This document shows, in pieces, positions 1 through 6,845 of a DNA stretch of 64,000 bases. The stretch covers positions 62,001 to 126,000 of the forward strand of contig CAMBKF010000001.1 of assembly GCA_945868085.1 (NCBI GenBank). Reading direction: 5' to 3'. A program made the position numbers and the translations under genes. Within the stretch, counting starts at the first letter, position 1. Each line of letters starts with the position of its first letter. Source of the stretch: an uncultured Oscillibacter sp. (GTDB lineage Bacteria > Bacillota > Clostridia > Oscillospirales > Oscillospiraceae). Below the pieces are notes generated by a model. It worked only from the letters and a program-made list of their open reading frames with translations. It was not told the DNA's origin and did no database searches.

Positions 1-805
1 CGCTGTCCAGCATCTCGAACACGCCAATCTCATTGGTGGCGCCGAAACGGTTTTTGGCGGCCCGGAGGATCCGATAGGCCATGTGCTGCTCCCCCTCAAA
101 GTAGAGAACGCAGTCCACCATATGCTCCAAAACTTTTGGCCCGGCGATGAAACCATCCTTATTCACATGGCTTATGACGAAAACGGTCACGTTTCCCTCT
201 TTGGCCAGCTGCATCAGCTTCATAGTGCAGTCCTTCACCTGGCCCACGCTGCCTGCCGGGGAGTTCAGCTCGTCGTTATACAGGGTCTGGATGGAGTCCA
301 CAATGAGAACATCCGGCTGCTCCTGCTGCACGCACTCCAGCACGTCCCCCAGATTCGTCTCGGACAGGACGTAAAGGCTGCTGCTCTCTGCCTGCAGCCG
401 TTTGGCGCGCAGCTTCAGCTGGTGGACGGATTCCTCCCCGGATATGTACAGCACGCGAAACTGCTCCCCCAGCTTCTTGCAGATCTGCAGCATCAGGGTG
501 GATTTGCCGATACCGGGGGCACCGCCTACCAGGACCAGGGAGCCTTTCACGGCGCCGCCGCCTAAAACGCGGTCCAGTTCGCCCATTCCGGTAGAAAATC
601 TTATCTCCTCGTCCTCGCGCAAATCTGTAATGCTCTCTGCCTTTACAGGCAGCCTATTTAAAAGACTTTTCGCCTTTCCGGAGGGGCGCTTTTCCTCCGG
701 CTGCTCTACAATGGAGTTCCAGGCGCCGCAGGCACTGCAGCGCCCGGCCCACTTGGGTGTCTCATTGCCGCACTCTGTGCAGTAGAATATGGTTTTCGCC
801 TTCAT
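1..805 (-). CDS. radA: DNA repair protein RadA (C-terminus beyond window)
   Basis: RadA is a RecA-like ATPase that acts in homologous recombination and branch migration. The start ATG (805-803) opens a protein whose first 26 residues hold a four-cysteine zinc finger (C9, C12, C23, C26; the second half reads GRCSACGAW). A Walker A GAPGIGKST lies near residue 95, and the RadA-specific AKNRFG motif near residue 250. About 268 codons are visible and no stop is reached, so the Lon-like C-terminal domain lies outside the window. The start overlaps the stop of cwlD by 4 nt (ATGA), which implies co-transcription with it. The identification is firm; only the missing C-terminus cannot be judged. Confidence 0.96.
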   Translation of the reverse strand, partial: MKAKTIFYCTECGNETPKWAGRCSACGAWNSIVEQPEEKRPSGKAKSLLNRLPVKAESITDLREDEEIRFSTGMGELDRVLGGGAVKGSLVLVGGAPGIGKSTLMLQICKKLGEQFRVLYISGEESVHQLKLRAKRLQAESSSLYVLSETNLGDVLECVQQEQPDVLIVDSIQTLYNDELNSPAGSVGQVKDCTMKLMQLAKEGNVTVFVISHVNKDGFIAGPKVLEHMVDCVLYFEGEQHMAYRILRAAKNRFGATNEIGVFEMLDS

Positions 806-1524
806 TGTTGCTTCTCCGTTCTGCTCTGTAAATATCCGGACACGATAGCGGCAGAAAGGCGCCGCTGGTGATCGTCCGTTTGCAGAAGCTCCGCTTCTGC
901 CGGGTTGGACAGAAATCCGCACTCCACCAGGATCCCGGGGCTGCGGATATTCTTCATGAGATATATGGAATCGTCCATCTGCTTGGCATTTTTCTCTTTG
1001 CCCTGGTTGACGGCGCTGTTTAGTGCCTGCTGCACGGAGACGGCCATCTGCTGCGCCGGCTCCACGGTATTGTAAAAGACCTGTGCGCCGCGCACCTTGC
1101 TGCCGGGCAGGCTGTTTTGATGGATGCTGAGGAGTATGCTCCCGGCGGTTTCATTCACCAGCTTGACTCGGTTGGACAGGTCGGATACCTTCTTCTCCCG
1201 CAGGGTCTGCGCATCCGGAGAGTATATGGCCTCCTCCCCTTCCCGGGTCATGATGGTCTCCTGGCCAAGGAAGGCAAGCAATAGCTGCGTTTTTTGCGCG
1301 ATGGCCAAATTGATGTGGCTCTCCGGCACACCGGAGGCGGACACGGCCCCACCATCCTCCCCGCCGTGGCCGGCGTCTATCACCAGGACCGTCTGCGCGG
1401 TGACCGGTTCCGGAGAGATCACCGGCTTGTCCCGGTGCACGGCAAAAACACACACGGCGGCAGCCGCCAAAACCATTGCACCGCAGATCACGGCGGCCGT
1501 TCTTTTTTTCATCAACACGATCAC
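802..1524 (-). CDS. cwlD: N-acetylmuramoyl-L-alanine amidase CwlD (spore cortex)
   Basis: This Amidase_3 family zinc amidase makes muramic-delta-lactam in spore cortex peptidoglycan, which is needed for germination. A short N-terminal hydrophobic segment (TAAVICGAMVLAAAAVCVFA) would export or anchor it. The zinc ligands fit VIDAGHGGEDGG, the glutamate in the following helix and the histidine of LLSIHQN. The catalytic glutamate is in ILVECGFLSNP. I chose the GTG at 1524 because AAAGGGGTG sits about 7 nt upstream; a longer reading from 1548 or an ATG at 1512 are alternatives. At about 240 residues the length fits CwlD. It overlaps radA by 4 nt. CwlD rather than a vegetative amidase is inferred from size, single-domain structure and the sporulation genes next door. 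Confidence 0.85.
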   Translation of the reverse strand: MIVLMKKRTAAVICGAMVLAAAAVCVFAVHRDKPVISPEPVTAQTVLVIDAGHGGEDGGAVSASGVPESHINLAIAQKTQLLLAFLGQETIMTREGEEAIYSPDAQTLREKKVSDLSNRVKLVNETAGSILLSIHQNSLPGSKVRGAQVFYNTVEPAQQMAVSVQQALNSAVNQGKEKNAKQMDDSIYLMKNIRSPGILVECGFLSNPAEAELLQTDDHQRRLSAAIVSGYLQSRTEKQQ

Positions 1525-1546
1525 AGCGCAGCACCCCTTTCGGGTC

Positions 1547-1577
1547 AATATATGCGCCAGAATCCAAAGCTATTCTA
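1547..1577 (-). promoter_or_regulatory. candidate sporulation-sigma promoter for cwlD
   Basis: Read leftward, TAGAATA (1577-1571), a 16-nt spacer and CATATATT (1554-1547) resemble a SigE or SigG promoter; the -10 matches CATACANT at all but one fixed position. It lies just upstream of cwlD. The short distance to the chosen GTG leaves almost no leader beyond the Shine-Dalgarno sequence, so this is tentative. Confidence 0.3.
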
Positions 1578-1611
1578 TCATATTTGGCGGTGTTTTGGAA
1601 TCCCCTGTCCC

Positions 1612-1636
1612 CTATTCTTTCGCCGCAGCATAAAAT
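1612..1636 (+). promoter_or_regulatory. candidate SigE-type promoter for the cotJ operon
   Basis: CATAAAAT at 1629-1636 is one mismatch from the SigE -10 consensus CATACANT, with CTATT 12 nt upstream as a weak -35. A transcript starting near 1643 would carry the AGGAGGAG Shine-Dalgarno at 1668-1675. The cotJ operon of Bacillus is SigE-controlled, which fits. The -35 is poor. Confidence 0.35.
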
Positions 1637-1681
1637 GGGTTGTTCCCAAGCGGAACAGAACCCTATGAGGAGGAGTAGTAT

Positions 1682-2146
1682 TTGTATTCGGAAAAATCAG
1701 TTGCAGGGATGGAAACTGCCAACTGCGCCATGCAGCAGGGCTCGCTGCCCGGTGCCTGCGCATCGCTGGCTTTTCCCTATATCCCCATGCAGGGCAAGAA
1801 CCCCAAGCAGTATGACCGGCGCGAGGCCCTGCAGCAAGGAACGCTGTTTCCCGGCCTGGATCTGCCCTTTCAGCGGGAGCTGAAAAGCCGGTTTCCGGCC
1901 GTGAACAGTGCGCTTTCCGAGCTGATGGCCCTGGATTTTGCCGTGGATGAGCTGGGGTTATACCTGACCACCCATGCCGACGACAAGGAAGCGCTGGAGC
2001 TGTATTGGAGCTATATTGCCCTGGCCCAGGAGGGACGCAAGCGCTACCAGGAGACCTATGGGCCGGTGCTGCAAACCGATATAACGCCCGGGAGCTACCG
2101 CTGGCTCAACGACCCGTGGCCCTGGGACGAAGGAGGAAATAGCTGA
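1682..2146 (+). CDS. fused spore coat protein CotJA-CotJB
   Basis: This 154-residue protein joins two spore coat proteins that are separate genes in Bacillus. Residues about 29-64 resemble CotJA, ending in the AL-x-x-GTLFPGLDLPF signature. Residues about 73-150 resemble CotJB, with LDFAVDELGLYLTTHADD and a tryptophan-rich end, WLNDPWPWDEGG. A TTG start at 1682 is preferred because a perfect AGGAGGAG lies 6-7 nt upstream; the in-frame ATG at 1709 has no comparable site. The stop overlaps the cotJC start by one base (TGATG), so the two are translationally linked. Known family role: CotJA, CotJB and CotJC are made in the mother cell and sit in the inner coat. The fusion is read directly from one uninterrupted frame; its effect is unknown. 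Confidence 0.85.
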   Translation: MYSEKSVAGMETANCAMQQGSLPGACASLAFPYIPMQGKNPKQYDRREALQQGTLFPGLDLPFQRELKSRFPAVNSALSELMALDFAVDELGLYLTTHADDKEALELYWSYIALAQEGRKRYQETYGPVLQTDITPGSYRWLNDPWPWDEGGNS

Positions 2147-2742
2147 TGTTTGTGTATGAAAAAAAGCTGCAGTATCCCGTGCGCATCGCAAACCCCAATC
2201 CTAAGCTGGCGGCGGTCATTATCAGTCAGTACGGTGGCCCGGACGGCGAATTAGGTGCATCGCTGCGGTATTTGAGCCAGCGGTACGCCATGCCCTACGC
2301 GGAGCTCAAGGGCCTGCTGACGGATATCGGCACCGAGGAACTAGGGCATCTGGAGATGATCGGGGCCATTGTGCATCAGCTTACCCGAAATCTGTCGGAA
2401 AAGGACATCAAAACGGCGGGGTTCGACGCCTACTTTGTAGACCACACCACCGGCGTATATCCTACGGCGGCTTCTGGCTTTCCGTGGAGCGCCGCGTCTA
2501 TGGCGGTGAAAGGCGATGTGATCGCGGACCTGACGGAGGATCTGGCGGCCGAGCAAAAGGCCCGCGTTACCTACGACAATATTCTGCGTCTCTCTGACGA
2601 CCCGGATGTGAATGACGTCATTAAATTCCTGCGGGCCCGGGAGATTGTCCATTTCCAGCGCTTTGGCGAGGGGCTGCGGCTGGCCAAGGAGAAAATGGAT
2701 CAGAAAAACGTGTATTTTACCAATCCGGCCTTTGATGCGTAA
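2146..2742 (+). CDS. cotJC: spore coat protein CotJC (manganese-catalase family)
   Basis: The 198-residue protein has the ferritin-like manganese catalase fold. Probable metal ligands are E35, E65 and H68 (EELGHLEM) and, in the second half, E136 and H169 (REIVHF). The length matches CotJC, which is shorter than classical Mn-catalases because it lacks their C-terminal tail. Members of the family detoxify peroxide in the spore coat. It is the last gene of the cotJ pair and is tightly coupled to the CotJA-JB fusion. The start ATG follows AGGAGG by 10 nt. Confidence 0.92.
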   Translation: MFVYEKKLQYPVRIANPNPKLAAVIISQYGGPDGELGASLRYLSQRYAMPYAELKGLLTDIGTEELGHLEMIGAIVHQLTRNLSEKDIKTAGFDAYFVDHTTGVYPTAASGFPWSAASMAVKGDVIADLTEDLAAEQKARVTYDNILRLSDDPDVNDVIKFLRAREIVHFQRFGEGLRLAKEKMDQKNVYFTNPAFDA

Positions 2743-2785
2743 AAAAAACAGAAGCTCCTGCCAATTTTAGGCAGGAGCTTCTGTT
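2741..2785 (-). terminator. Rho-independent terminator of the small membrane gene
   Basis: A perfect 16-bp stem (arms 2747-2762 and 2770-2785, loop AATTTTA) is preceded by a run of A. On the minus strand this becomes hairpin plus T-run, so it ends leftward transcription from 2854-3135. On the plus strand it follows cotJC but lacks a T-run, so it would be a weaker stop there. Confidence 0.8.
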
Positions 2786-2853
2786 AAGCAATATAGCTTT
2801 ACATTTGCTTGAATATGTAGTTTTTTAAAAAATGTAGGAGCTGTATGGCAACA

Positions 2854-3135
2854 TTACTTAAATTTTTTGATCTTGCTGCCCAAAAACATCCCCAGAAGCA
2901 CGCCCAGGGCCAGGCCGAGCACGGCATTGCCCAGGGCTTTCCCCAGCCAATATCCGGCCAGCATCCCGACGCCGATCCCTTCCATCATCCAGCTGTTTTG
3001 CTCGGCTTTTTCTTTTTCGGAGGCATCGGCATCCGGTTTCTTTTTGCGGAGAAAATCTATGATCCCGGGGATCAGTATCGCCGCTGCAATGGCACATACG
3101 ATCCACGGCAGAGCGGCCTGCACTGCTTGACTCAT
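2854..3135 (-). CDS. small glycine-rich membrane protein, function unknown
   Basis: A 93-residue protein that I cannot assign to a named family. It has an N-terminal hydrophobic helix (residues about 10-27), a charged linker (KKKPDADASEKEKAEQN) and a C-terminal glycine-rich segment from about residue 52 with repeated G-x3-G spacing (GVGMLAGYWLGKALG), ending in KIKKFK. That layout suggests two membrane passes with a glycine-zipper packing surface. The start ATG follows GGGGGGAA. It is monocistronic, with its own SigA promoter and terminator. The frame is convincing, but no biochemical role can be read from it. Confidence 0.75.
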   Translation of the reverse strand: MSQAVQAALPWIVCAIAAAILIPGIIDFLRKKKPDADASEKEKAEQNSWMMEGIGVGMLAGYWLGKALGNAVLGLALGVLLGMFLGSKIKKFK

Positions 3136-3165
3136 GGCGGTTCCCCCCTATCCTTTGTTGGGTCT

Positions 3166-3194
3166 ATGATAGACTCAAATCCGGCCTTTGTCAA
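3166..3194 (-). promoter_or_regulatory. SigA promoter of the small membrane gene
   Basis: Leftward TTGACA (3194-3189), 17-nt spacer, TATCAT (3171-3166). Close to the vegetative consensus and placed about 30 nt before the start codon. Confidence 0.75.
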
Positions 3195-3195
3195 C

Positions 3196-3228
3196 GAAAA
3201 AAGAGCCTCTGCCGTTTGGCAGAGGCTC
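3196..3228 (-). terminator. terminator of the vor operon
   Basis: An 11-bp perfect stem (3203-3213 with 3218-3228, loop GTTT) is followed on the minus strand by TTTTTT. It lies just after the last gene of the leftward vorDBAC-ATPase operon. Confidence 0.85.
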
Positions 3229-3243
3229 CCACGAATCCGTTTT

Positions 3244-3939
3244 TTACTTTCTATCCAGCCAGGTAGGCCGCATATAGAGCTTGATGGGGTAGATCACCAT
3301 GTCGTCCAGGCCTTGTTCGGCCTTGGCCTTTTCCAGCTCCGGCACCAGCTTTTCCACGCAGGTGGTGTAGGTGATGGGAATACCCGTCTCCCGGGAGATG
3401 TCCTGGCAGAGCCGATAGCCCTCCAAAATATCCGCCACCTTCGTTTCGCGCAGCAAGTGCGTATTGTTGATAAGGCCCTTGACCTTCAGCCCGGTCTCCG
3501 CCTCAATGGTACGGATGTGATACAGAGCGCCCTCCAGGTCAGCCGTTTCCGGCCGGTTGGCGTTTACCACGATGAGCATCTCACAGTCAGACTCGTCCAC
3601 AAAGTACTTCTTGAACTGGTTCAGCACCCGTGCGCCGGCGTTATCGCCGCCCACATCGGCCACCACCATATAGTCCTTGTTTTCCAGCGGCGCCTTCATG
3701 CAGGCGGAAATGGCCGGCAGGTCCTCGGTGATGTCATAGCCGAAGGAGTTGAAGTGGATGGCAATGCCCATATCCTCCAAAAACTCCTGCCGCTCCCTGC
3801 TGCGGAAGTAGGGGTTGGCAATATCCATATCCAGGATGGCTACCTTATCATACTGCTTTTTCAGGTTGATGACATGGTTCACGGAAAACTCGGTCTTGCC
3901 GCTTCCGTAATGACCCACTATAAGCGTAATTCGTTTCAA
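3244..3939 (-). CDS. P-loop ATPase associated with 2-oxoacid oxidoreductase
   Basis: A 231-residue SIMIBI/CobQ-MinD-like nucleotide-binding protein. The N-terminus has a Walker A GHYGSGKTE (residues 9-17), a DMDIANPYFRSRE segment near residue 37 and a Walker-B-like VVADVGGDNAG near residue 95. LIVVNANRPETAD and LINNTHLLRET, later in the sequence, are typical base-recognition regions. It is the last gene of the vor operon, 15 nt after vorC. Similar ATPases accompany these oxidoreductases in Clostridia, but I know of no demonstrated function; cofactor or cluster insertion is a guess. The context is solid, the role open. Confidence 0.8.
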   Translation of the reverse strand: MKRITLIVGHYGSGKTEFSVNHVINLKKQYDKVAILDMDIANPYFRSRERQEFLEDMGIAIHFNSFGYDITEDLPAISACMKAPLENKDYMVVADVGGDNAGARVLNQFKKYFVDESDCEMLIVVNANRPETADLEGALYHIRTIEAETGLKVKGLINNTHLLRETKVADILEGYRLCQDISRETGIPITYTTCVEKLVPELEKAKAEQGLDDMVIYPIKLYMRPTWLDRK

Positions 3940-3954
3940 GATGATTCTTCCTTC

Positions 3955-4488
3955 TTACTCTTTCCAGGCGGACAGAGCGGTCTTGTTGGCGGGGATCAGC
4001 TTTTCCTTCTTGCCGGTCATGGTCTTGGCCAGGACCTTATCCATGATGTCCAGGCTCACCACGCCGGAAGCACGGATGATAGCACCCAGCATGACCATGT
4101 TGGCGGTCTTGCCGTTGCCCACTTCGTGCTCGGCGATGTGGGTGCAGTCCACATAGTGGACGTTCACATCGGTGCGGCGGGCCTTATAATGGATGACGGA
4201 AGCGTTCACGAACAGGTGACCGCCGGGAACCAACATATCCTCGAACTTATCCAGAGAAGGACCGTTCATGGCAACCAGCACATCGCAGGTGGTGACCAGA
4301 GGAGAAGCGATGGGCTTATCGGAAATGCAGACGGTGCAGTTGGCGGTACCGCCGCGCATCTCGGGGCCGTAGGAGGGCATCCAGGTGGCCTCTTTGCCTT
4401 CATACATGGCGGCGTAGGCCAGCATCTGGCCGATCAGCAGCACGCCCTGGCCGCCGAAGCCGGCCACAAATACTTTTTTAGTAGCCAT
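3955..4488 (-). CDS. vorC: 2-oxoacid:ferredoxin oxidoreductase gamma subunit
   Basis: A 177-residue gamma subunit of the 2-oxoisovalerate/2-oxoglutarate:ferredoxin oxidoreductase family. The N-terminal FVAGFGGQGVLLIGQMLAYA and the MPSYGPEMRGGTANC motif are diagnostic. The complex decarboxylates a 2-oxoacid to acyl-CoA, CO2 and reduced ferredoxin. The gene follows the beta subunit without a gap. Which 2-oxoacid is used (branched chain or 2-oxoglutarate) cannot be decided from this subunit. Confidence 0.92.
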   Translation of the reverse strand: MATKKVFVAGFGGQGVLLIGQMLAYAAMYEGKEATWMPSYGPEMRGGTANCTVCISDKPIASPLVTTCDVLVAMNGPSLDKFEDMLVPGGHLFVNASVIHYKARRTDVNVHYVDCTHIAEHEVGNGKTANMVMLGAIIRASGVVSLDIMDKVLAKTMTGKKEKLIPANKTALSAWKE

Positions 4489-5244
4489 TTACTTTACCTC
4501 CTTGACTTCCTCGGGGCACTTGAACTGCTTCACAGGATAGTAAGGCATCATGTTCTCCCGCAGCCACTCCATAGCCTTAGGAGCGGTCAGGCCCCAGTTG
4601 GTGGGGCAGATGGACAGGAACTCCACGAACGCAAAGCCCAGCTTCAGATCCTGGACCTTGAATGCGCGGCGGATGGCGGACTTGGCCTTGCGCACATTGG
4701 CGGGAGAATCCAGAGAAACACGCTCCACATACACGGCGCGGTCCTGGCAGGAAATCAGCTCGCACATACGCATGGGCATACCAGCCTGCTCGATGGTACG
4801 GCCATCCACGCAGGTGGTGGTCTTCTGACCGATCAGGGTGGTGGGGGCCATCTGGCCGCCGGTCATACCGTAAATGGCGTTGTTGATGAAGAAGGTGCAG
4901 AACTTCTCACCGCGCTCGGCGGCGTGAATGATCTCATTGGTACCGATGGAGGCCAGGTCGCCGTCGCCCTGGTAGGTAAACACCGGGGAATCGGGATGCA
5001 CGCGCTTGATGCCGGAGGCAACAGCGGGAGCACGACCATGGGGAGACTCCATCATATCAACGTTCATGTACTGGTGAGCCACGATGGAGCAGCCAACGGG
5101 AGAAACAGCAATGCAGTTACCCAGGTCGCCGCGCTCTTCCAGCACTTCCATAATCAGACGATGCGCAATACCGTGCGTGCAGCCGGGGCAGTAATGCAGC
5201 TCGGTCTCACGCATACCTTTTGTATATTCAAATACGGGCTTCAA
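4489..5244 (-). CDS. vorA: 2-oxoacid:ferredoxin oxidoreductase beta subunit (TPP-binding)
   Basis: A 251-residue thiamine-diphosphate subunit. YCPGCTHG near residue 20 is the conserved entry of the family. The TPP and magnesium site is the GDGDLASIG...NNAIYGMTGGQMAPTT stretch (residues about 93-135). It sits between the alpha and gamma genes with 1-nt spacing, as expected for a four-gene oxidoreductase operon. Confidence 0.93.
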   Translation of the reverse strand: MKPVFEYTKGMRETELHYCPGCTHGIAHRLIMEVLEERGDLGNCIAVSPVGCSIVAHQYMNVDMMESPHGRAPAVASGIKRVHPDSPVFTYQGDGDLASIGTNEIIHAAERGEKFCTFFINNAIYGMTGGQMAPTTLIGQKTTTCVDGRTIEQAGMPMRMCELISCQDRAVYVERVSLDSPANVRKAKSAIRRAFKVQDLKLGFAFVEFLSICPTNWGLTAPKAMEWLRENMMPYYPVKQFKCPEEVKEVK

Positions 5245-5245
5245 C

Positions 5246-6325
5246 TTACTTCACCTCCATAATCTTCTTGGTCCGATCAACGATCTCCTGGGGATCCAGC
5301 AGCATACCACCGACGCGATTGATGAGGCTGACGGGCAGCTTGCACTCCACAGCCAGCTTCACATCGTAGATCATCTGACCCTGGGACAGTTCCACAGAGA
5401 TGATGTGCTTGGTGGTGTTGAAGTCGATCTCCTTAAAGGCATTCACGGGGAAGGGCCACAGGGTCTTGGGACGGATCAGACCGACCTTGATACCCTCGTC
5501 TGCCAGCATCTCCATAGCCTCCATGGCGATACGAGAGGTGGAACCATAAGCCACAAATACGACCTCGGCGCCTTCCAGATTGCGGGATTCCCAATCCTGC
5601 AGCTCGCGCTCGGCCTTTTCGTACTTGGGCCAATATTCATTGATGTAGTTCTCCAGCAGCTCCTGCTTGAGCCACACGGAGTTGATGGCGTGACGATCAC
5701 GCTTATTCTTATGACCGGTCAGAGCGTAGGGCTTGACAACGGGGATTTCCTCCTCGGTGAGAGCAGCCTTGGGCTCGGGCATTACCACGGGTTCCATCAT
5801 CTGGCCCAGCATACCGTCGGCCGCGATGATGACGGGGTTTCTGTACTCATCCGCCAGATCGAAGGCCTTGCCGATCATGTCGATGGCTTCCTGGATGGAG
5901 TTGGGAGCCAGGACGATGGTGTGATAGTCGCCGTTGGAACCGCCGCGGGTGACCTGGTTATAGTCGGCCTGGCCGGGCTGGATAGAGCCGATGCCGGGGC
6001 CGCCGCGCATGACGTTGATGATGACCACGGGCAGCTGCACGGAGCACAGCAGGCCGATGGACTCCTGCATCAGGGCGATACCGGGAGAAGAAGAAGTGAT
6101 GAGCACGCGGCCGCCGGCAGCGGATGCACCGTATGCCATGTTAATGGCACCCAGCTCGGACTCAGCCTGGATGAATGCACCGCCGGCCTTCTTCAGCTCT
6201 CTGGACATATACTCGGGAACCTCGCTCTGCGGGGTGATGGGGTAACCGAAATAGTATCTGCAGCCGGCGTTGATAGCGGCGGCAGCGAAGGCTTCGTTAC
6301 CCTTCATTAATTTCTTTTCTGCCAT
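5246..6325 (-). CDS. vorB: 2-oxoacid:ferredoxin oxidoreductase alpha subunit (VorB type)
   Basis: A 359-residue alpha subunit with the pyrimidine-binding domain. The N-terminus reads LMKGNEAFAAAAINAGCRYYFG followed by YPITPQSEVPEYM, the form typical of proteins named VorB (3-methyl-2-oxobutanoate dehydrogenase). Further motifs are QAESELGAINMAYGAS, the RGGPGIGSIQPGQADYNQVTRGG loop, and a C-terminal transketolase-like domain with FVAYGSTSR. It is the second gene of the operon, behind the delta ferredoxin. Branched-chain specificity is inferred from family resemblance; 2-oxoglutarate (KorA) remains possible. Confidence 0.9.
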   Translation of the reverse strand: MAEKKLMKGNEAFAAAAINAGCRYYFGYPITPQSEVPEYMSRELKKAGGAFIQAESELGAINMAYGASAAGGRVLITSSSPGIALMQESIGLLCSVQLPVVIINVMRGGPGIGSIQPGQADYNQVTRGGSNGDYHTIVLAPNSIQEAIDMIGKAFDLADEYRNPVIIAADGMLGQMMEPVVMPEPKAALTEEEIPVVKPYALTGHKNKRDRHAINSVWLKQELLENYINEYWPKYEKAERELQDWESRNLEGAEVVFVAYGSTSRIAMEAMEMLADEGIKVGLIRPKTLWPFPVNAFKEIDFNTTKHIISVELSQGQMIYDVKLAVECKLPVSLINRVGGMLLDPQEIVDRTKKIMEVK

Positions 6326-6344
6326 TTCTCTGTTACCCTCCTAC

Positions 6345-6575
6345 TTATTCCTCAACATAGACATTGATGATGCCGTCCGGGCACATCATTGCACAGCTGG
6401 CACAGGCAATGCACTTGTCAGGATCCGTTACGCTGATGGGATGATAGCCCTTTCTATTCACAGCCTCATCATCAAGCTTCAGGATCTTCATAGGACATGC
6501 ATTCACACACAGCTCACAGCCCTTGCAGCGGTCTGCTCTGAAAACCAGTCTTCCTTTCTTTGCCACTTGACTCAC
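6345..6575 (-). CDS. vorD: 2-oxoacid:ferredoxin oxidoreductase delta subunit (2x[4Fe-4S] ferredoxin)
   Basis: A 76-residue ferredoxin-like subunit with two clusters, CKGCELCVNACP (residues about 18-29) and CIACASCAMMCP (residues about 55-66). It would pass electrons from the TPP centre to soluble ferredoxin. It is the first gene of the leftward operon, preceded by its SigA promoter, and 19 nt before vorB. Confidence 0.93.
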   Translation of the reverse strand: MSQVAKKGRLVFRADRCKGCELCVNACPMKILKLDDEAVNRKGYHPISVTDPDKCIACASCAMMCPDGIINVYVEE

Positions 6576-6623
6576 TTCCTTTACTGTTTTCCGGCGGAAA
6601 AAACACTTCCACCCGATATAGGT

Positions 6624-6652
6624 ATTATAACGAAAAAAAGAGCGGCAGTCAA
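6624..6652 (-). promoter_or_regulatory. SigA promoter of the vor operon
   Basis: Leftward TTGACT (6652-6647), 17-nt spacer, TATAAT (6629-6624). The -35 lies in the loop of an inverted repeat, AGCGGCAG (6641-6648) and CTGCCGCT (6659-6666), which could be an operator. Confidence 0.85.
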
Positions 6653-6666
6653 CGGATTCTGCCGCT
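6641..6666. repeat. inverted repeat around the vor -35 box
   Basis: Eight-base arms AGCGGCAG and CTGCCGCT are separated by 10 nt and bracket the -35 hexamer of the vor promoter. There is no adjoining T-run, so a protein-binding site is more likely than a terminator. The factor is unknown. Confidence 0.5.
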
Positions 6667-6769
6667 TTAAAGCGTCTTTCTGCGTGATTTCATCCTTTTA
6701 CTTAAAAAGAGAAAAAATTTTTGTGCAACTTTATTTTCCGTTTATTTTACAGAAAGTCTTTTTAAACCC

Positions 6770-6788
6770 AGTTTCTCATTGTGAAACT
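6770..6788. promoter_or_regulatory. 19-bp palindrome upstream of the XRE regulator promoter
   Basis: AGTTTCTCATTGTGAAACT is an imperfect dyad (AGTTTC-t-CA-T-TG-t-GAAACT) that ends 5 bp before the -35 box of the divergent XRE gene. Size, symmetry and position suit an autoregulatory operator for that helix-turn-helix protein. This is inference from position. Confidence 0.5.
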
Positions 6789-6793
6789 TTTTG

Positions 6794-6822
6794 TTGACTT
6801 CCCGGAAAAAGATTGTTATAAT
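6794..6822 (+). promoter_or_regulatory. SigA promoter of the XRE regulator
   Basis: TTGACT (6794-6799), 17-nt spacer, TATAAT (6817-6822). The predicted transcript starts near 6829, just before the GGGAGGTG Shine-Dalgarno, so the leader is very short. Confidence 0.88.
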
Positions 6823-6845
6823 TAAGGCAAATGGGAGGTGGGCGT

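Noticed and set aside
2854..3135. Glycine-rich 93-residue membrane protein as a toxin or phage holin
   Set aside because: It has its own housekeeping promoter and terminator, no antitoxin or lysis gene next to it, and no phage genes in the window.
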